A stretch of DNA of 38,438 nucleotides from Candidatus Saccharimonadota bacterium (GTDB taxonomy: Bacteria; Patescibacteriota; Saccharimonadia; Saccharimonadales; 2-12-FULL-41-12), in the NCBI GenBank assembly GCA_016219345.1, contig JACRNE010000017.1:1-38438 (forward strand). The letters are read 5' to 3'. The number at the start of each line of letters is the position of its first letter. Position 1 is the first letter of the stretch. The notes under the pieces were generated by a model. It was not told the DNA's origin and made no database searches. It was given only the letters and a program-made list of their open reading frames with translations. The position numbers and the translations under genes were made by a program. Positions 27,255 through 37,576 of this stretch are shown piece by piece.

Positions 27255-27854
27255 ATGTTTTCACTGCCAGAATTACCGTATTCATATGATGCTCTAGAAC
27301 CGTATATCGATGAACAGACTATGCGCATACATCATACAAAGCACCATCAGACTTACGTCGATAAACTAAATGCCGCTCTGCAAAACCATCCTGAACTATT
27401 AGAAAAATCTATCGAAGAAATTCTACAGGATCTAAATTCACTACCCGAAGATATCCGCACTCCAGTCCAAAATAATGGTGGAGGACATTATAATCACAGC
27501 CTGTTCTGGCAACTAATGGGGCCTAGGCAGTCAGGCACTCCTTCAGTCAAGATTAGTGAAGCCATCAACAATATTTTCGGTGATTTTAAAAATTTCCAAG
27601 ATAAATTTGCCGAGGCGGCAACCGGAAGATTTGGCTCCGGCTGGGCTTGGCTAGTAGATAATAAAGGTAACTTAGAGATTACCAGCACCGCAAATCAAGA
27701 TTGCCCGACTAGTGATGGACAGAAGCCCATCTTAGGCCTGGATGTTTGGGAGCATGCATACTATTTGAAATATCAGAATCGCCGTCCAGAATATATCGAT
27801 GCTTGGTGGAACGTAGTTAATTGGCAGGAAGTAGAAAAGAGGCTTTCAGCGTAG
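27255..27854 (+). CDS. sodA: Superoxide dismutase (Fe/Mn)
   Basis: [65 protein letters not shown]. Confidence 0.96.
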   Translation: MFSLPELPYSYDALEPYIDEQTMRIHHTKHHQTYVDKLNAALQNHPELLEKSIEEILQDLNSLPEDIRTPVQNNGGGHYNHSLFWQLMGPRQSGTPSVKISEAINNIFGDFKNFQDKFAEAATGRFGSGWAWLVDNKGNLEITSTANQDCPTSDGQKPILGLDVWEHAYYLKYQNRRPEYIDAWWNVVNWQEVEKRLSA

Positions 27855-29494
27855 TGAAGGCAGCAGAAATATTTGTTGAAAGTCTTGAAGCCTGCGAGGT
27901 TGAATATGTCTTTGGTGTGCCTGGTGAAGAGAATCTAGAACTACTTGAGGCCATTAGAAAATCATCCATTAAAATGATCACCACCCGTGATGAGCAAACC
28001 GCCGTTTTTATGGCAGCTACGGTAGGTAGATTAACCGGACGGGCGGGGGTTGCCCTTTCCACGCTTGGGCCTGGAGCTACAAATCTAGTAACTGGTGTTG
28101 CCTACGCGCAGTTAGGTGCTATGCCCTTACTAGTCATAACCGGCCAAAAGCCTATTAAAAAAAGTAAGCAGGGTAAATTCCAAATCCTTGATGTCGTTGG
28201 AATGATGAAGCCGATCACCAAGCTCAGTGAAACAATCGTAAGCGCTGAGCGTGTTCCTAGTTCTGTCTACAACGCAATTCGTTTAGCCGAACAAGAAAGG
28301 CCGGGCGCCGTACACTTAGAGTTCCCAGAGGATATAGCTGAGGAAAGAAGCGACGTAAGACCCATCAAATGGCAGAAAACCAGGCGCCCCAACCCAGACG
28401 AAAAAAGCATCGACAACCTTGTAGAGGCTATAGAAAATTCACACTCCCCTATCATTTTGATAGGCGCGGGCGCCAACAGAAAGCTAATCCGCAAACAACT
28501 CCGCAGCTTCATAGACAAGACAAAAATACCGTTTATTACCACGCAAATGGGTAAAGGCGTTGAGGACGAAAGCAGCCCTCACTACATAGGCACAGCCGCT
28601 TTGAGCGATAGTGATTTCGTGCATAAAGCTTTAGAAAAAGCAGATTTAATCATAATGGTTGGTCACGACATAACAGAAAAACCACCTGTACTAAGCGAAA
28701 ATACCCATAAATTTGCCCACATTAACTTTTCGCCGGCGGAGATTGATGACGTGTATAAGCCAGACATGGAAGTTATAGGTGATATCAGCTACGCGCTGTG
28801 GGCAGCTACGGAAATAATTGAAGTTAAAGATTGGGATTTCTCAAATTTCCACGCCATTAAAGAAAGATTGCAGAAAAATATTGAAAAAGGATCCGACTCG
28901 GATAATTTCCCGATCAAACCCCAACGTTTTGTTAGCTCTCTCAGAAAAATCCTACCAAAGGACGCAATATTATCACTAGATAATGGAATGTATAAACTTT
29001 GGATTGCCCGTAATTACCCTGCTTATGAGCAGAATACAGTTCTGCTTGATAACGCCCTAGCCACCATGGGCGCGGGACTTGGAGTTGGCATGATGGCGAA
29101 GATGATAAATACGGACAAAAAGGTTGTAGTTGTAGCTGGGGATGGCGGCTTCCTAATGAACTTAGCAGATCTTGAAACAGCGGTGAGACTGAAGCTGGAC
29201 CTAACCATAATAGTACTGAAGGATGATGGCTACGGAATGATCAAATGGAAGCAAAAATCAATGGATCTACAGGACTTTGGACTAAGTTTTTCCAACCCTG
29301 ACTTTGAACAATTGGCAGATAGCTTTGGCGCTCAAGGACATGGTAAAAATATAAATTCACCTGACGATTTTGAAAAGCAACTTCAAGAGTCAATTAATTC
29401 AAAAGGTGTTCATATTATCGAATTGCCGATTGATTACTCTGACAATAACAGCTACTTTGGCGAAGATCTAAAGAAAAGTACGGAGGGAATCTGA
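27854..29494 (+). CDS. alsS: Acetolactate synthase-type ThDP enzyme, large subunit; likely GTG start at 27854
   Basis: YVFGVPGEENLELLEAI, TRDEQTAVFMAATVGRLTGR, TLGPGATNLVTGVAYAQL, GDGGFLMNLADLETAVRLKLDLTIIVL. Confidence 0.88.
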   Translation: MKAAEIFVESLEACEVEYVFGVPGEENLELLEAIRKSSIKMITTRDEQTAVFMAATVGRLTGRAGVALSTLGPGATNLVTGVAYAQLGAMPLLVITGQKPIKKSKQGKFQILDVVGMMKPITKLSETIVSAERVPSSVYNAIRLAEQERPGAVHLEFPEDIAEERSDVRPIKWQKTRRPNPDEKSIDNLVEAIENSHSPIILIGAGANRKLIRKQLRSFIDKTKIPFITTQMGKGVEDESSPHYIGTAALSDSDFVHKALEKADLIIMVGHDITEKPPVLSENTHKFAHINFSPAEIDDVYKPDMEVIGDISYALWAATEIIEVKDWDFSNFHAIKERLQKNIEKGSDSDNFPIKPQRFVSSLRKILPKDAILSLDNGMYKLWIARNYPAYEQNTVLLDNALATMGAGLGVGMMAKMINTDKKVVVVAGDGGFLMNLADLETAVRLKLDLTIIVLKDDGYGMIKWKQKSMDLQDFGLSFSNPDFEQLADSFGAQGHGKNINSPDDFEKQLQESINSKGVHIIELPIDYSDNNSYFGEDLKKSTEGI

Positions 29495-30864
29495 TGGCTT
29501 TGCAATCAATAAATCCAAAAAACAAACAGGTCATAAAAGAATTCTCAGAATTAACCGATGCTGAGATCGAAGACAAGATAGATCAGGCTCAACTGGCTTT
29601 TGAAAGTTGGCGTAGTTCCAGTTTTTCTGAACGATCTAACCTAATGAAGAAAGCAGCCCAAGTTCTGCGAGACAAAAAATCAGAATACGCAAAAATAATT
29701 ACAGACGAAGTTGGAAAAACCCTTGCGGCTTCCGAAGCGGAAGTTGAAAAATGTGCCATGACCTGCGATTACTATGCGGACAATGCTGAAAAATTCCTAT
29801 CTAAAGAAATTGTAGAAACCGACGCTACTAAAAGCTATGCGCGCTTTGACCCAGTTGGAATTGTATTAGCTGTAATGCCTTGGAACTTCCCTTTCTGGCA
29901 AGTCTTTAGGTTTGCTGCACCTGCACTCATGGCCGGAAATGTTGGGCTACTTAAGCACGCGTCTAACGTACAGATGAGCGGCGAAGCAATAGAGGAAATC
30001 TTTAGAATTGCCGGCTTCCCTGACGCTACATTCATAAATCTATCAATCGGCTCTGCAAAAGTTGAACAAGTTATTAGAAATCCTAAGGTCAAGGCTGTAA
30101 CCCTTACTGGTAGCGAGAAAGCTGGCGCAGCCGTGGCAGCGACTGCGGGTAACGAGATCAAAAAAACAGTCATGGAGCTTGGTGGGAGCGACCCATTTAT
30201 AGTTCTAGCCGATGCAGATATAGACCAAGCAGTCGCTGCAGCCGTAACCGCCAGGTTGCAGTACAATGCTGGCCAAAGCTGTATAGCGGCAAAGAGATTT
30301 ATCGTCGAAGAAAATGTTATTGAAGATTTTACCAATAAACTTAAAATCGCTGTCGAAAAATTAAAAGTCGGTGATCCTTATGACCCCGAAACAAATGTTG
30401 GACCGTTGACTAACCAGCAAATGGTTGATGATGTAGAAAAACAAGTTGAAGAGTCGCTAAGCCTGGGTGCTCGAATATTATGTGGCGGTAAATCTGAAAA
30501 TTCCGAAGGATATTTCTACAACCCAGTCGTAATCGCAGACTGTACGCTTGATATGCCAGTACTAAACCAAGAGACTTTTGGACCGGTTTTTGCTGTTATT
30601 TCAGTTAAAAATTTCGAGGAAGCCATTAGGGTAGCAAACACCAGTGATTATGGATTAGGCGCAAATTTATTTACTGCCGACACAGAAAAAGCTGAAAAAG
30701 AGATAGTCCCACGTATTGATTCAGGAGCAGTATTTATAAATGGTCCGGTAAAGTCAGACCCTCGCCTTCCTTTCGGTGGAATTAAGAAATCAGGCTATGG
30801 GCGCGAATTGTCACACTATGGTATTAAAGAATTTGTAAACATAAAAACCGTATGGCTGAAGTAA
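29494..30864 (+). CDS. NAD(P)-dependent aldehyde dehydrogenase, succinate-semialdehyde-dehydrogenase-like
   Basis: MPWNFPFWQVFRFAAPALMAGN, VMELGGSDPFIVL, YNAGQSCIAAKRFIV (catalytic Cys), NQETFGPVFAVI. Confidence 0.95.
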   Translation: MALQSINPKNKQVIKEFSELTDAEIEDKIDQAQLAFESWRSSSFSERSNLMKKAAQVLRDKKSEYAKIITDEVGKTLAASEAEVEKCAMTCDYYADNAEKFLSKEIVETDATKSYARFDPVGIVLAVMPWNFPFWQVFRFAAPALMAGNVGLLKHASNVQMSGEAIEEIFRIAGFPDATFINLSIGSAKVEQVIRNPKVKAVTLTGSEKAGAAVAATAGNEIKKTVMELGGSDPFIVLADADIDQAVAAAVTARLQYNAGQSCIAAKRFIVEENVIEDFTNKLKIAVEKLKVGDPYDPETNVGPLTNQQMVDDVEKQVEESLSLGARILCGGKSENSEGYFYNPVVIADCTLDMPVLNQETFGPVFAVISVKNFEEAIRVANTSDYGLGANLFTADTEKAEKEIVPRIDSGAVFINGPVKSDPRLPFGGIKKSGYGRELSHYGIKEFVNIKTVWLK

Positions 30865-31904
30865 TAACCCTCCCTGGATTAATTGATCTACACGTTCACC
30901 TGCGTGACCCTGGCCAAACTCATAAAGAGGATTTTTATACCGGATCATCGGCAGCACTAGCTGGCGGCTTTACAACAATAGTCGATATGCCCAACAACCA
31001 AAGACTCATAACAAACAGCGAACTTCTGGTTGAAAAAATATCATCGGCAAAATCCAAAACTGTCTGTGATATTGGTTTCAATTTTGGCACACTAGGAGAT
31101 AACTTAGACCAATTTGAAGCCATCTACGATAAAGTTGTGGGACTAAAAGTTTATCTCAATATAACAACTGGTGGTTTTATTGTCGATAAGCCCAAGCTAG
31201 CTGAAATTTATAAAGCCTGGGAATCCGATAAACCAATTTTTCTACACGCAGAAGAAGATGTTTCAGATCTAGTAACGTCAACTCTTAGAGAGATAGAAAG
31301 AAAAACCCATATTTGTCACGTATCAAGCGAAGATGAACTAAAATTTGTCATGAAAGCAAAAGAAGCTGGACTGCCAGTAACGTGCGGCGTTACTCCACAT
31401 CATCTATTTCTAAGCGACAAAGACACCGAACGACTTGGGCCATATGCAAACGTGAAACCATATTTAAAGCCAGAGTCCGACCAAAAGTTCTTGTGGGATC
31501 ACCTAGATGCAATCGATATTATCGAATCAGATCATGCGCCCCATACAAGGCAAGAAAAAGAAAGTAATGAACCGCCATTCGGATTGCCTGGCCTTGAAAC
31601 CACACTGCCTTTAATCCTGACTGCTGAGGCTGAAGGCAGGATAAGTCGCCAACAATTACTTGAAAAGCTACATTTCACACCAGCAAAAATTATTAATCTA
31701 GAAACTAACCCTGAGACAAAAATTGAAGTCTCAATGGAAGAATATGAAATAAAAAATGAAGACCTAAAGACTAAATGCGGCTGGTCCCCCTACGCGGGCA
31801 AAAAAGTAATCGGAAAAATAGAAAGAGTAAATCTTCGCGGGCAATTAGTTTATGAGCACGGCAAAATATTAACTCAACCCGGCTCAGGAAAAACTATAAG
31901 TTAG
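30852..31904 (+). CDS. pyrC: Dihydroorotase family amidohydrolase
   Basis: LPGLIDLHVHLRDPGQTHKEDFYTGSSAALAGGFTTIVDMPN; VGLKVYL; HVSSEDEL; VTPHHLFL; IESDHAPHT. Confidence 0.88.
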   Translation: MAEVITLPGLIDLHVHLRDPGQTHKEDFYTGSSAALAGGFTTIVDMPNNQRLITNSELLVEKISSAKSKTVCDIGFNFGTLGDNLDQFEAIYDKVVGLKVYLNITTGGFIVDKPKLAEIYKAWESDKPIFLHAEEDVSDLVTSTLREIERKTHICHVSSEDELKFVMKAKEAGLPVTCGVTPHHLFLSDKDTERLGPYANVKPYLKPESDQKFLWDHLDAIDIIESDHAPHTRQEKESNEPPFGLPGLETTLPLILTAEAEGRISRQQLLEKLHFTPAKIINLETNPETKIEVSMEEYEIKNEDLKTKCGWSPYAGKKVIGKIERVNLRGQLVYEHGKILTQPGSGKTIS

Positions 31905-32997
31905 CTTTAACTTCTTGCGCTAATTCAGGATTCCACATCGAGCCTGTAGCGGATTGAACCACATCAGCACCGGCATTTCTGTATTCTTTGAAGTCTTGAG
32001 CGTTCATAACCCCGCCAACTCCGATAATCTCGTATCTGTAATTTTTTTTCTTACGTAACAAATTCAGTCTTTTTACCATATCGAGCCCAGCCCACTTTAT
32101 GCCAGCACCACATATTCCACTCATGAGCCTTCCCTCTCCAGGTAGTGCTTGATTACCATCTTCGTCAACCACGGCTACAGGAATGGTGTTGATAACCGAA
32201 ATTGCTGAAATATATTCACTAATATTGCTCACTATATCTTCTAACAAATCCTGCTGTGATTCAGAAAAATATCCAAACTTTACTATAAGCGGAGCATCGC
32301 CAACTGCCTGTTTAACTTTTTTGCAAACGGAGACAACAGCATCTTTTGAGTAGCAGAGTATACCCTCGTTAGCTACATTTGGGCAGGAAAGATTAATCTC
32401 TATAGCCTTAACGCCTGTTGATGCAGCTAATTTTGCAGCGCGGGCAAAGTCATCATAATAATCCTCCTGGGAATATCCATCGCGAATTGTCCCCACAACA
32501 CTCATTATTAAAAGCTGGCCATCTTTTTCGTAGCCCAAGGCTTTCTTGAGATCGCCAACCCAAAACTCTGGCCCTTTGCTTGGATTGCCAAACGAATTTG
32601 TTATAGATATTTCATCCAGACCTTTATCCGTATATTCCCTGCCGACTAAAGGATTTTTGGCTTTTTCTAAAGTTAGATCACCATCTGTATCGACATAAAG
32701 AACATTTGGAAATTGGTTTACCGGAAATTTTCCACTTCTTTGAGTTTTATAACAGACCACATCGAAACCTGTTTCAAACGCATACTTTATGTGCTGGCTA
32801 GTTGGGAGCGATCCGGCTGGGATTCCGAACGGCGAGTTTATTGGATAGCCTAAAAATTTGTAATCTGACTTGGCCGTTTGTTTTTGCGGCTTAAAGTCCT
32901 TTGCCGGAAAAGGTCCGTTATTAAAGTTATCTTCGAATGTTTTATGAGGATCGTAGAAGCCAATCTCATCATTTATGGTTTTACTCTGGCTCGACAT
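31894..32997 (-). CDS. pyrD: Dihydroorotate dehydrogenase family protein; start likely 32997 (MSSQSK)
   Basis: GIPAGSLPTS, KTQRSGKFPVN, IEINLSCPNVANEGILC, IGVGGVMNAQDFKEYRNAGADVVQSATG. Confidence 0.88.
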   Translation of the reverse strand: MSSQSKTINDEIGFYDPHKTFEDNFNNGPFPAKDFKPQKQTAKSDYKFLGYPINSPFGIPAGSLPTSQHIKYAFETGFDVVCYKTQRSGKFPVNQFPNVLYVDTDGDLTLEKAKNPLVGREYTDKGLDEISITNSFGNPSKGPEFWVGDLKKALGYEKDGQLLIMSVVGTIRDGYSQEDYYDDFARAAKLAASTGVKAIEINLSCPNVANEGILCYSKDAVVSVCKKVKQAVGDAPLIVKFGYFSESQQDLLEDIVSNISEYISAISVINTIPVAVVDEDGNQALPGEGRLMSGICGAGIKWAGLDMVKRLNLLRKKKNYRYEIIGVGGVMNAQDFKEYRNAGADVVQSATGSMWNPELAQEVKANL

Positions 32998-33074
32998 CAG
33001 ACTATATTCTACCACATAAAAATATGTTATAATTTGCCTTCTCAACTAAGTTTTTACTTATTTGGAGTCATGGA

Positions 33075-34826
33075 ATGAATAAGCCCATAGCCGAACAAGG
33101 CCAAGATCATAGAATTTTATCCCCTGAAATCGCCAGAAATTTTCAGTCTGGTGGTACTGAAATTGATGTTATTGGTGCAATCAAAGGAACGACTATTGAG
33201 TCTGAGCTAGTCGAGCTAGCAAGTATGGGCGGCGAACCAAAAGAACCAACGGAAAATCTTCCCATAAGATACGGAACAAATCGGCTTGCCCTAAGTGAGC
33301 AAGACCATATTGCTCGCAACCAATACACCAAGCCAAAAATGCTTGAAGCAGGCATGGAGGTAATAGAGCACCCATTAGCAGACATAGGAGTTTATAGAGG
33401 CTCGGATTCAGAGCTTCCTCCCTTGCTGATAATGTCACATACGGATACGGTACCTAATGGTGATATGTATGATGGCACTACAGGAGTAATCGGTGGAATT
33501 GAAGTAATTAGAGCCATGAACGATGCCGGTTTTAGGCCAGATAGAGATATCGTCGTTGCTTCACTAACGGGAGAAGAGTCATCAAGATTTAACTTTGCGC
33601 TTTTTGGGAGCCGTGCATTGTTTCATGGACTGACAGACAGTGAACTAGCTTCCTCAGACAAAGATGGAGTGAGTATCGGGGATTTGTTAGACGATGAGCA
33701 AAAAGAAATTGTATGTAAGCCTTTTTTTGAAGCACAGAAAGATATCAAAAAGCCAGGGGCCATCATAGAGCTTCATGTAGAGCAATTTGATAAACTAGCT
33801 GAAAGCAATAAAGATATTGGAGTTGTTGACTCCATAGCGGCGCCAGTTAGGTACTCGGTTTCTGTAGGAGATACAGCGCTTACACCTGAGGATGAAACGC
33901 CCAAAAACCCTAAGTTCCTTAGGCTAAATGTCAAAGGAAAAGCTGATCACTCCGGAGCCACACCAATGGGTACTGAAAACCGAGCGGATGCGTTGGTAGA
34001 AACAGCGAGATATGTATCAAGCGTACTCAACTTAATAAAAGAATCCCCGGGTTTGGAAATAAACATCGGTGATATTGATCTAAGAGATGGTCAAGCAATA
34101 AACAAAATCCCAGGCGAAGCAGGCACGATAATAAGGCTGTCTGGCGGGGACACTGAAAAAATCGATGCTGCGTTTCGTAAATTATTAGAGCAAGCAGAGG
34201 AACAAAACACAGATTTATCAAGTAAGAACGGTAGATTCGATCTGCAGCCAATACAGTTAGAAGAGATTGATGAGCCAGCCGAAATAAAGTTTTTCAAAAC
34301 TTCAAGCATCCTTCCGCGGATAGAAGCCGCACTTGAATTGGTAACTTCAGTTAACAACTTCGCGACTAATCAGAAGGACGAAAAAGTAGTTGGCACAATT
34401 GGAACTTTCAGGCTAGACGATGACGGCGTGATAAGACTAGGTCTAGATATCCGTGGCAAAAACATAGTACAGCGCGACAGATGCGAATATTTAATAAAAC
34501 AAAGAGCAGGTCTGCTTCAGAAAATTGCTGAAATTTCTTTTGGGAAACCGCTTTCAGGCAGCGGTGAACCTGTTGAGATGGATCCAAGACTGGTAGAAAC
34601 CGCAACTACGGCTATTGAAAAATTTGAAATTGGTAGCTCCATGACAATGTTTAGTCCTGCTGGACATGATGCCCAGAATGCAGCAAGAGCCGGTATACCA
34701 ACAGTTATGCTCTTTTGCCCGAGCCACGAGGGCGCGCATAACCCGGACGCCTTCTCTACTGCCGCAGAGCTTGAGAAAGGCGTAAAGGCCTTAGCTGCAG
34801 TAACCTTAGAACTTTGCCAACGCTAA
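33075..34826 (+). CDS. M20-family Zn amidohydrolase (allantoate amidohydrolase / N-carbamoyl-amino-acid hydrolase-like), unusually long at 583 aa
   Basis: MSHTDTVPNGDMYDGTTGVIGGIEVI, SLTGEESSRF, IIELHVEQFDKL, SPAGHDAQNAARAGIPTVMLFCPSHEGAHNPDAFS. Confidence 0.9.
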   Translation: MNKPIAEQGQDHRILSPEIARNFQSGGTEIDVIGAIKGTTIESELVELASMGGEPKEPTENLPIRYGTNRLALSEQDHIARNQYTKPKMLEAGMEVIEHPLADIGVYRGSDSELPPLLIMSHTDTVPNGDMYDGTTGVIGGIEVIRAMNDAGFRPDRDIVVASLTGEESSRFNFALFGSRALFHGLTDSELASSDKDGVSIGDLLDDEQKEIVCKPFFEAQKDIKKPGAIIELHVEQFDKLAESNKDIGVVDSIAAPVRYSVSVGDTALTPEDETPKNPKFLRLNVKGKADHSGATPMGTENRADALVETARYVSSVLNLIKESPGLEINIGDIDLRDGQAINKIPGEAGTIIRLSGGDTEKIDAAFRKLLEQAEEQNTDLSSKNGRFDLQPIQLEEIDEPAEIKFFKTSSILPRIEAALELVTSVNNFATNQKDEKVVGTIGTFRLDDDGVIRLGLDIRGKNIVQRDRCEYLIKQRAGLLQKIAEISFGKPLSGSGEPVEMDPRLVETATTAIEKFEIGSSMTMFSPAGHDAQNAARAGIPTVMLFCPSHEGAHNPDAFSTAAELEKGVKALAAVTLELCQR

Positions 34827-34851
34827 GTGCTATAATTAGCATTAGAAATAT

Positions 34852-35835
34852 ATGACGATCGACCCGACCGCTTTATACGTATTCTTACTGGTTGCCCTAG
34901 CAGCCGTCTGTTCAGGACTAAATATTTCATTGATTTCACTTTCACCAAGTGATCTTAAGCGCAAGGCAAAATTAGGCAATAAACAGGCTAAGCGAGTTCT
35001 ACCCCTGCGAGCCAATGCTCATTTAAGCTTAGCTAGCATCTTGCTGGTTAATGTCGCCGCCGCCTCAGCTACTCCTTTGGTATTAAATACAAGCTTTAAT
35101 GGATTCTTCGCTGCAGCAATTGCCACATTACTTCTTGTAATATTTAGCGAGTTAGCTCCACAAGCCTTATTCACAAAACACGCTCTAAGAGTCTGTTCAT
35201 TCTTTACCCCGCTAATGAAACTTATGATACTCGCAACATATCCAATATCTAAACCTCTCCAATTAGGACTTGATAAAATTTTTGGACGTCATGATGAAGT
35301 ACGTCTGCACTCCAGAAGAGAGCTTGGACTTTTAATCCATGAGCATCTTGGAATGGATGAAAGTGAGTTGGATGAAGATGAAGTTGAAATTATAAAAGGT
35401 GCTCTAAAGCTCAGCGAAAAACAAGTCAGCACAATCATGACAGAGATGCGACATGTTTATTGGATGACACCGGAAACAGTGATTGATGCAGCGAAAATTG
35501 ATGAAATAAAAGACGCCAGCTGGAGCAGAATACCCATTTTTAATGAGAAATTGACCAAGTGCTACGGAGTACTTCGCATGAAAGATTTAGTAGATATAGA
35601 TTTTGACGAGAAAAGTCTAAAAGTCAGCGAGCTTCCCCTCCATAGTACTAAGATGGTTGGTAGCCGAACTGCACTAGACACCATGTTTCGTAAATTTATA
35701 GCAGCTAGAACACATCTTATACCTGTTGAAAAGAATGACCAGGTAGTAGGAATCGTAACTATAGAAGATCTGGTAGAAGAAATAATCGGACACGAAATTA
35801 TTGACGAATCCGACCATACAGTCGGACGTTCATAA
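34852..35835 (+). CDS. CNNM/CorC-type (DUF21 + CBS) membrane protein
   Basis: N-terminal DUF21 TM region (CSGLNISLISLSPSDLKRKAKLGNKQAKRVLPLR..), CBS-like QVVGIVTIEDLVEEIIGHEI.DE. Confidence 0.92.
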   Translation: MTIDPTALYVFLLVALAAVCSGLNISLISLSPSDLKRKAKLGNKQAKRVLPLRANAHLSLASILLVNVAAASATPLVLNTSFNGFFAAAIATLLLVIFSELAPQALFTKHALRVCSFFTPLMKLMILATYPISKPLQLGLDKIFGRHDEVRLHSRRELGLLIHEHLGMDESELDEDEVEIIKGALKLSEKQVSTIMTEMRHVYWMTPETVIDAAKIDEIKDASWSRIPIFNEKLTKCYGVLRMKDLVDIDFDEKSLKVSELPLHSTKMVGSRTALDTMFRKFIAARTHLIPVEKNDQVVGIVTIEDLVEEIIGHEIIDESDHTVGRS

Positions 35836-35867
35836 ACCATAGTAATCTCTGTTATACTAAATTTATT

Positions 35868-36776
35868 ATGGATGGTGTGCTCCAAACTAATAAGTTGTCG
35901 AAAAGCTATGGTAAGAATGCTTTTGCCCTTAGGGATCTGACTATAAACGTCAAAAAAGGCGAGGTTTATGGCTTTTTAGGAGCCAATGGAGCTGGCAAAA
36001 CCACAGCTATCCGCACACTTATGAATTTCATTCAGCCGACCGAAGGTTCTGCCACCATTCTAGGCAAAGACATTGTGAAAGATTCTGTAGAACTAAAGCG
36101 TGAAATTGGTTATTTATCTGGTGAGATCGCCCTTTATCCCAAAATGAACGGCAGACAATTCTTAAGCTATATGTCATCCCTCCGCCCTCCAAAAAATAAG
36201 GACTATCCAGGCAAATTGGTAAAAACCTTTAAAGCTCAGCTTGATAAACCCATCGGAAATATGTCCAAAGGTAATCGCCAAAAACTAGGCTTGATCCAAG
36301 CACTTATGCACGAACCAGAAATTTTAATATTAGACGAACCTACAAGCGGATTAGACCCATTGATGCAAGAATATTTCTTTGACATCGTAAAGGAAAGAAA
36401 ATCCAAAGGGGCGACATTTTTTATAAGTAGCCACAATCTAAGTGAAGCCCAGCGCATGTGTGATCGAGTCGGTTTTATTAGGGATGGCAGACTTGTAGCG
36501 GAACAATCTATTGCTGACCTGACTGAAGCTTCGTCGCATTCATTTGAGATAACTTTTGCAAATAGCATTCCGATGTCTTCGCTTCAGAGTATAGATGGAG
36601 CTAGCGTAGAAAAACTTTCAGATAGAAAAATTAAGATATCGATAAAAGGCAACTTAAAGCCCCTATTCCGCCTTCTGGCCAACTCCCATGTAATCCATTT
36701 TGACAAGCCAGCTGCCAGCCTAGAAGAAGAATTTCTCCAGTTTTATGAATCTACCAACAGAAAAGGTGCGAAATAA
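35868..36776 (+). CDS. ABC transporter ATP-binding protein
   Basis: LGANGAGKTTAIRTL, NMSKGNRQKLGLIQAL, ILILDEPTSGLDPLMQ. Confidence 0.95.
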   Translation: MDGVLQTNKLSKSYGKNAFALRDLTINVKKGEVYGFLGANGAGKTTAIRTLMNFIQPTEGSATILGKDIVKDSVELKREIGYLSGEIALYPKMNGRQFLSYMSSLRPPKNKDYPGKLVKTFKAQLDKPIGNMSKGNRQKLGLIQALMHEPEILILDEPTSGLDPLMQEYFFDIVKERKSKGATFFISSHNLSEAQRMCDRVGFIRDGRLVAEQSIADLTEASSHSFEITFANSIPMSSLQSIDGASVEKLSDRKIKISIKGNLKPLFRLLANSHVIHFDKPAASLEEEFLQFYESTNRKGAK

Positions 36777-37576
36777 TGCTAGCTGTTATCAAATGGGGTC
36801 TATGGAGCCGTAGATGGTCAACTGTCTGGTGGTGCGTAGGCATAATTTCGCTGATCGCTATCAATGTACTTTTTTATCCGTCATTCAGGGATCAATCCGC
36901 CCAGCTAGAACAGTCTTTTGCGCAAATACCGGATGCAGCCAAAGCCCTATTTACCGATACCGGTGATTTTCTATCGCCTGTCGGCTATTTAAGCTCACAG
37001 ATTTACTACCTAATGCTACCCCTCATACTGAGCATTCTTACAATATCTATGGGAAGCTCCCTAATTACAAAGGAAGAGCAAGACGGAACTCTCGAACTTT
37101 TACTTTCAAGACCGATTTCTAGAACAAAACTTATTTCCGCTAAAGCCGTAGTAGCCTTTATAATTATTTGCCTAGTCACCGTTGTAACGATGATTTCTAC
37201 CTTAATCTTTGCAAGTATGGTCGATATAGAAGTTGGATTGGATAAAATAGCTCTCGCTACACTACTCTCAGCTATCTTAAGTACCTTATTCGGTATAATA
37301 GCCTTTTGCTTAAGTGCATTCGGTGGATTTGGAAGATCAATTAGCGTAAGCATTGCCGCCTTGGTAGCTTTTGGCAGCTACATAATCAGCTCTCTGGGCG
37401 AAGTAGTTAGCTGGTTAAGTGGGGTCGCGAAGTTCCTGCCTTTTCATTACTATCAACCCGCTGAGGTTATGTATGGCACATATAACTGGAGTTATGCTGC
37501 CGCGTTTGTCGTAATCATTATGATACTCTTCGTAATTTCAATAATTGGTTTTAGAAGAAGAGATATAAAAAATTAA
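36776..37576 (+). CDS. ABC-2 family permease
   Basis: Six-TM-like; ITKEEQDGTLELLLSRPISRTKLISAK; adjacent to the ATPase. Confidence 0.92.
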   Translation: MLAVIKWGLWSRRWSTVWWCVGIISLIAINVLFYPSFRDQSAQLEQSFAQIPDAAKALFTDTGDFLSPVGYLSSQIYYLMLPLILSILTISMGSSLITKEEQDGTLELLLSRPISRTKLISAKAVVAFIIICLVTVVTMISTLIFASMVDIEVGLDKIALATLLSAILSTLFGIIAFCLSAFGGFGRSISVSIAALVAFGSYIISSLGEVVSWLSGVAKFLPFHYYQPAEVMYGTYNWSYAAAFVVIIMILFVISIIGFRRRDIKN

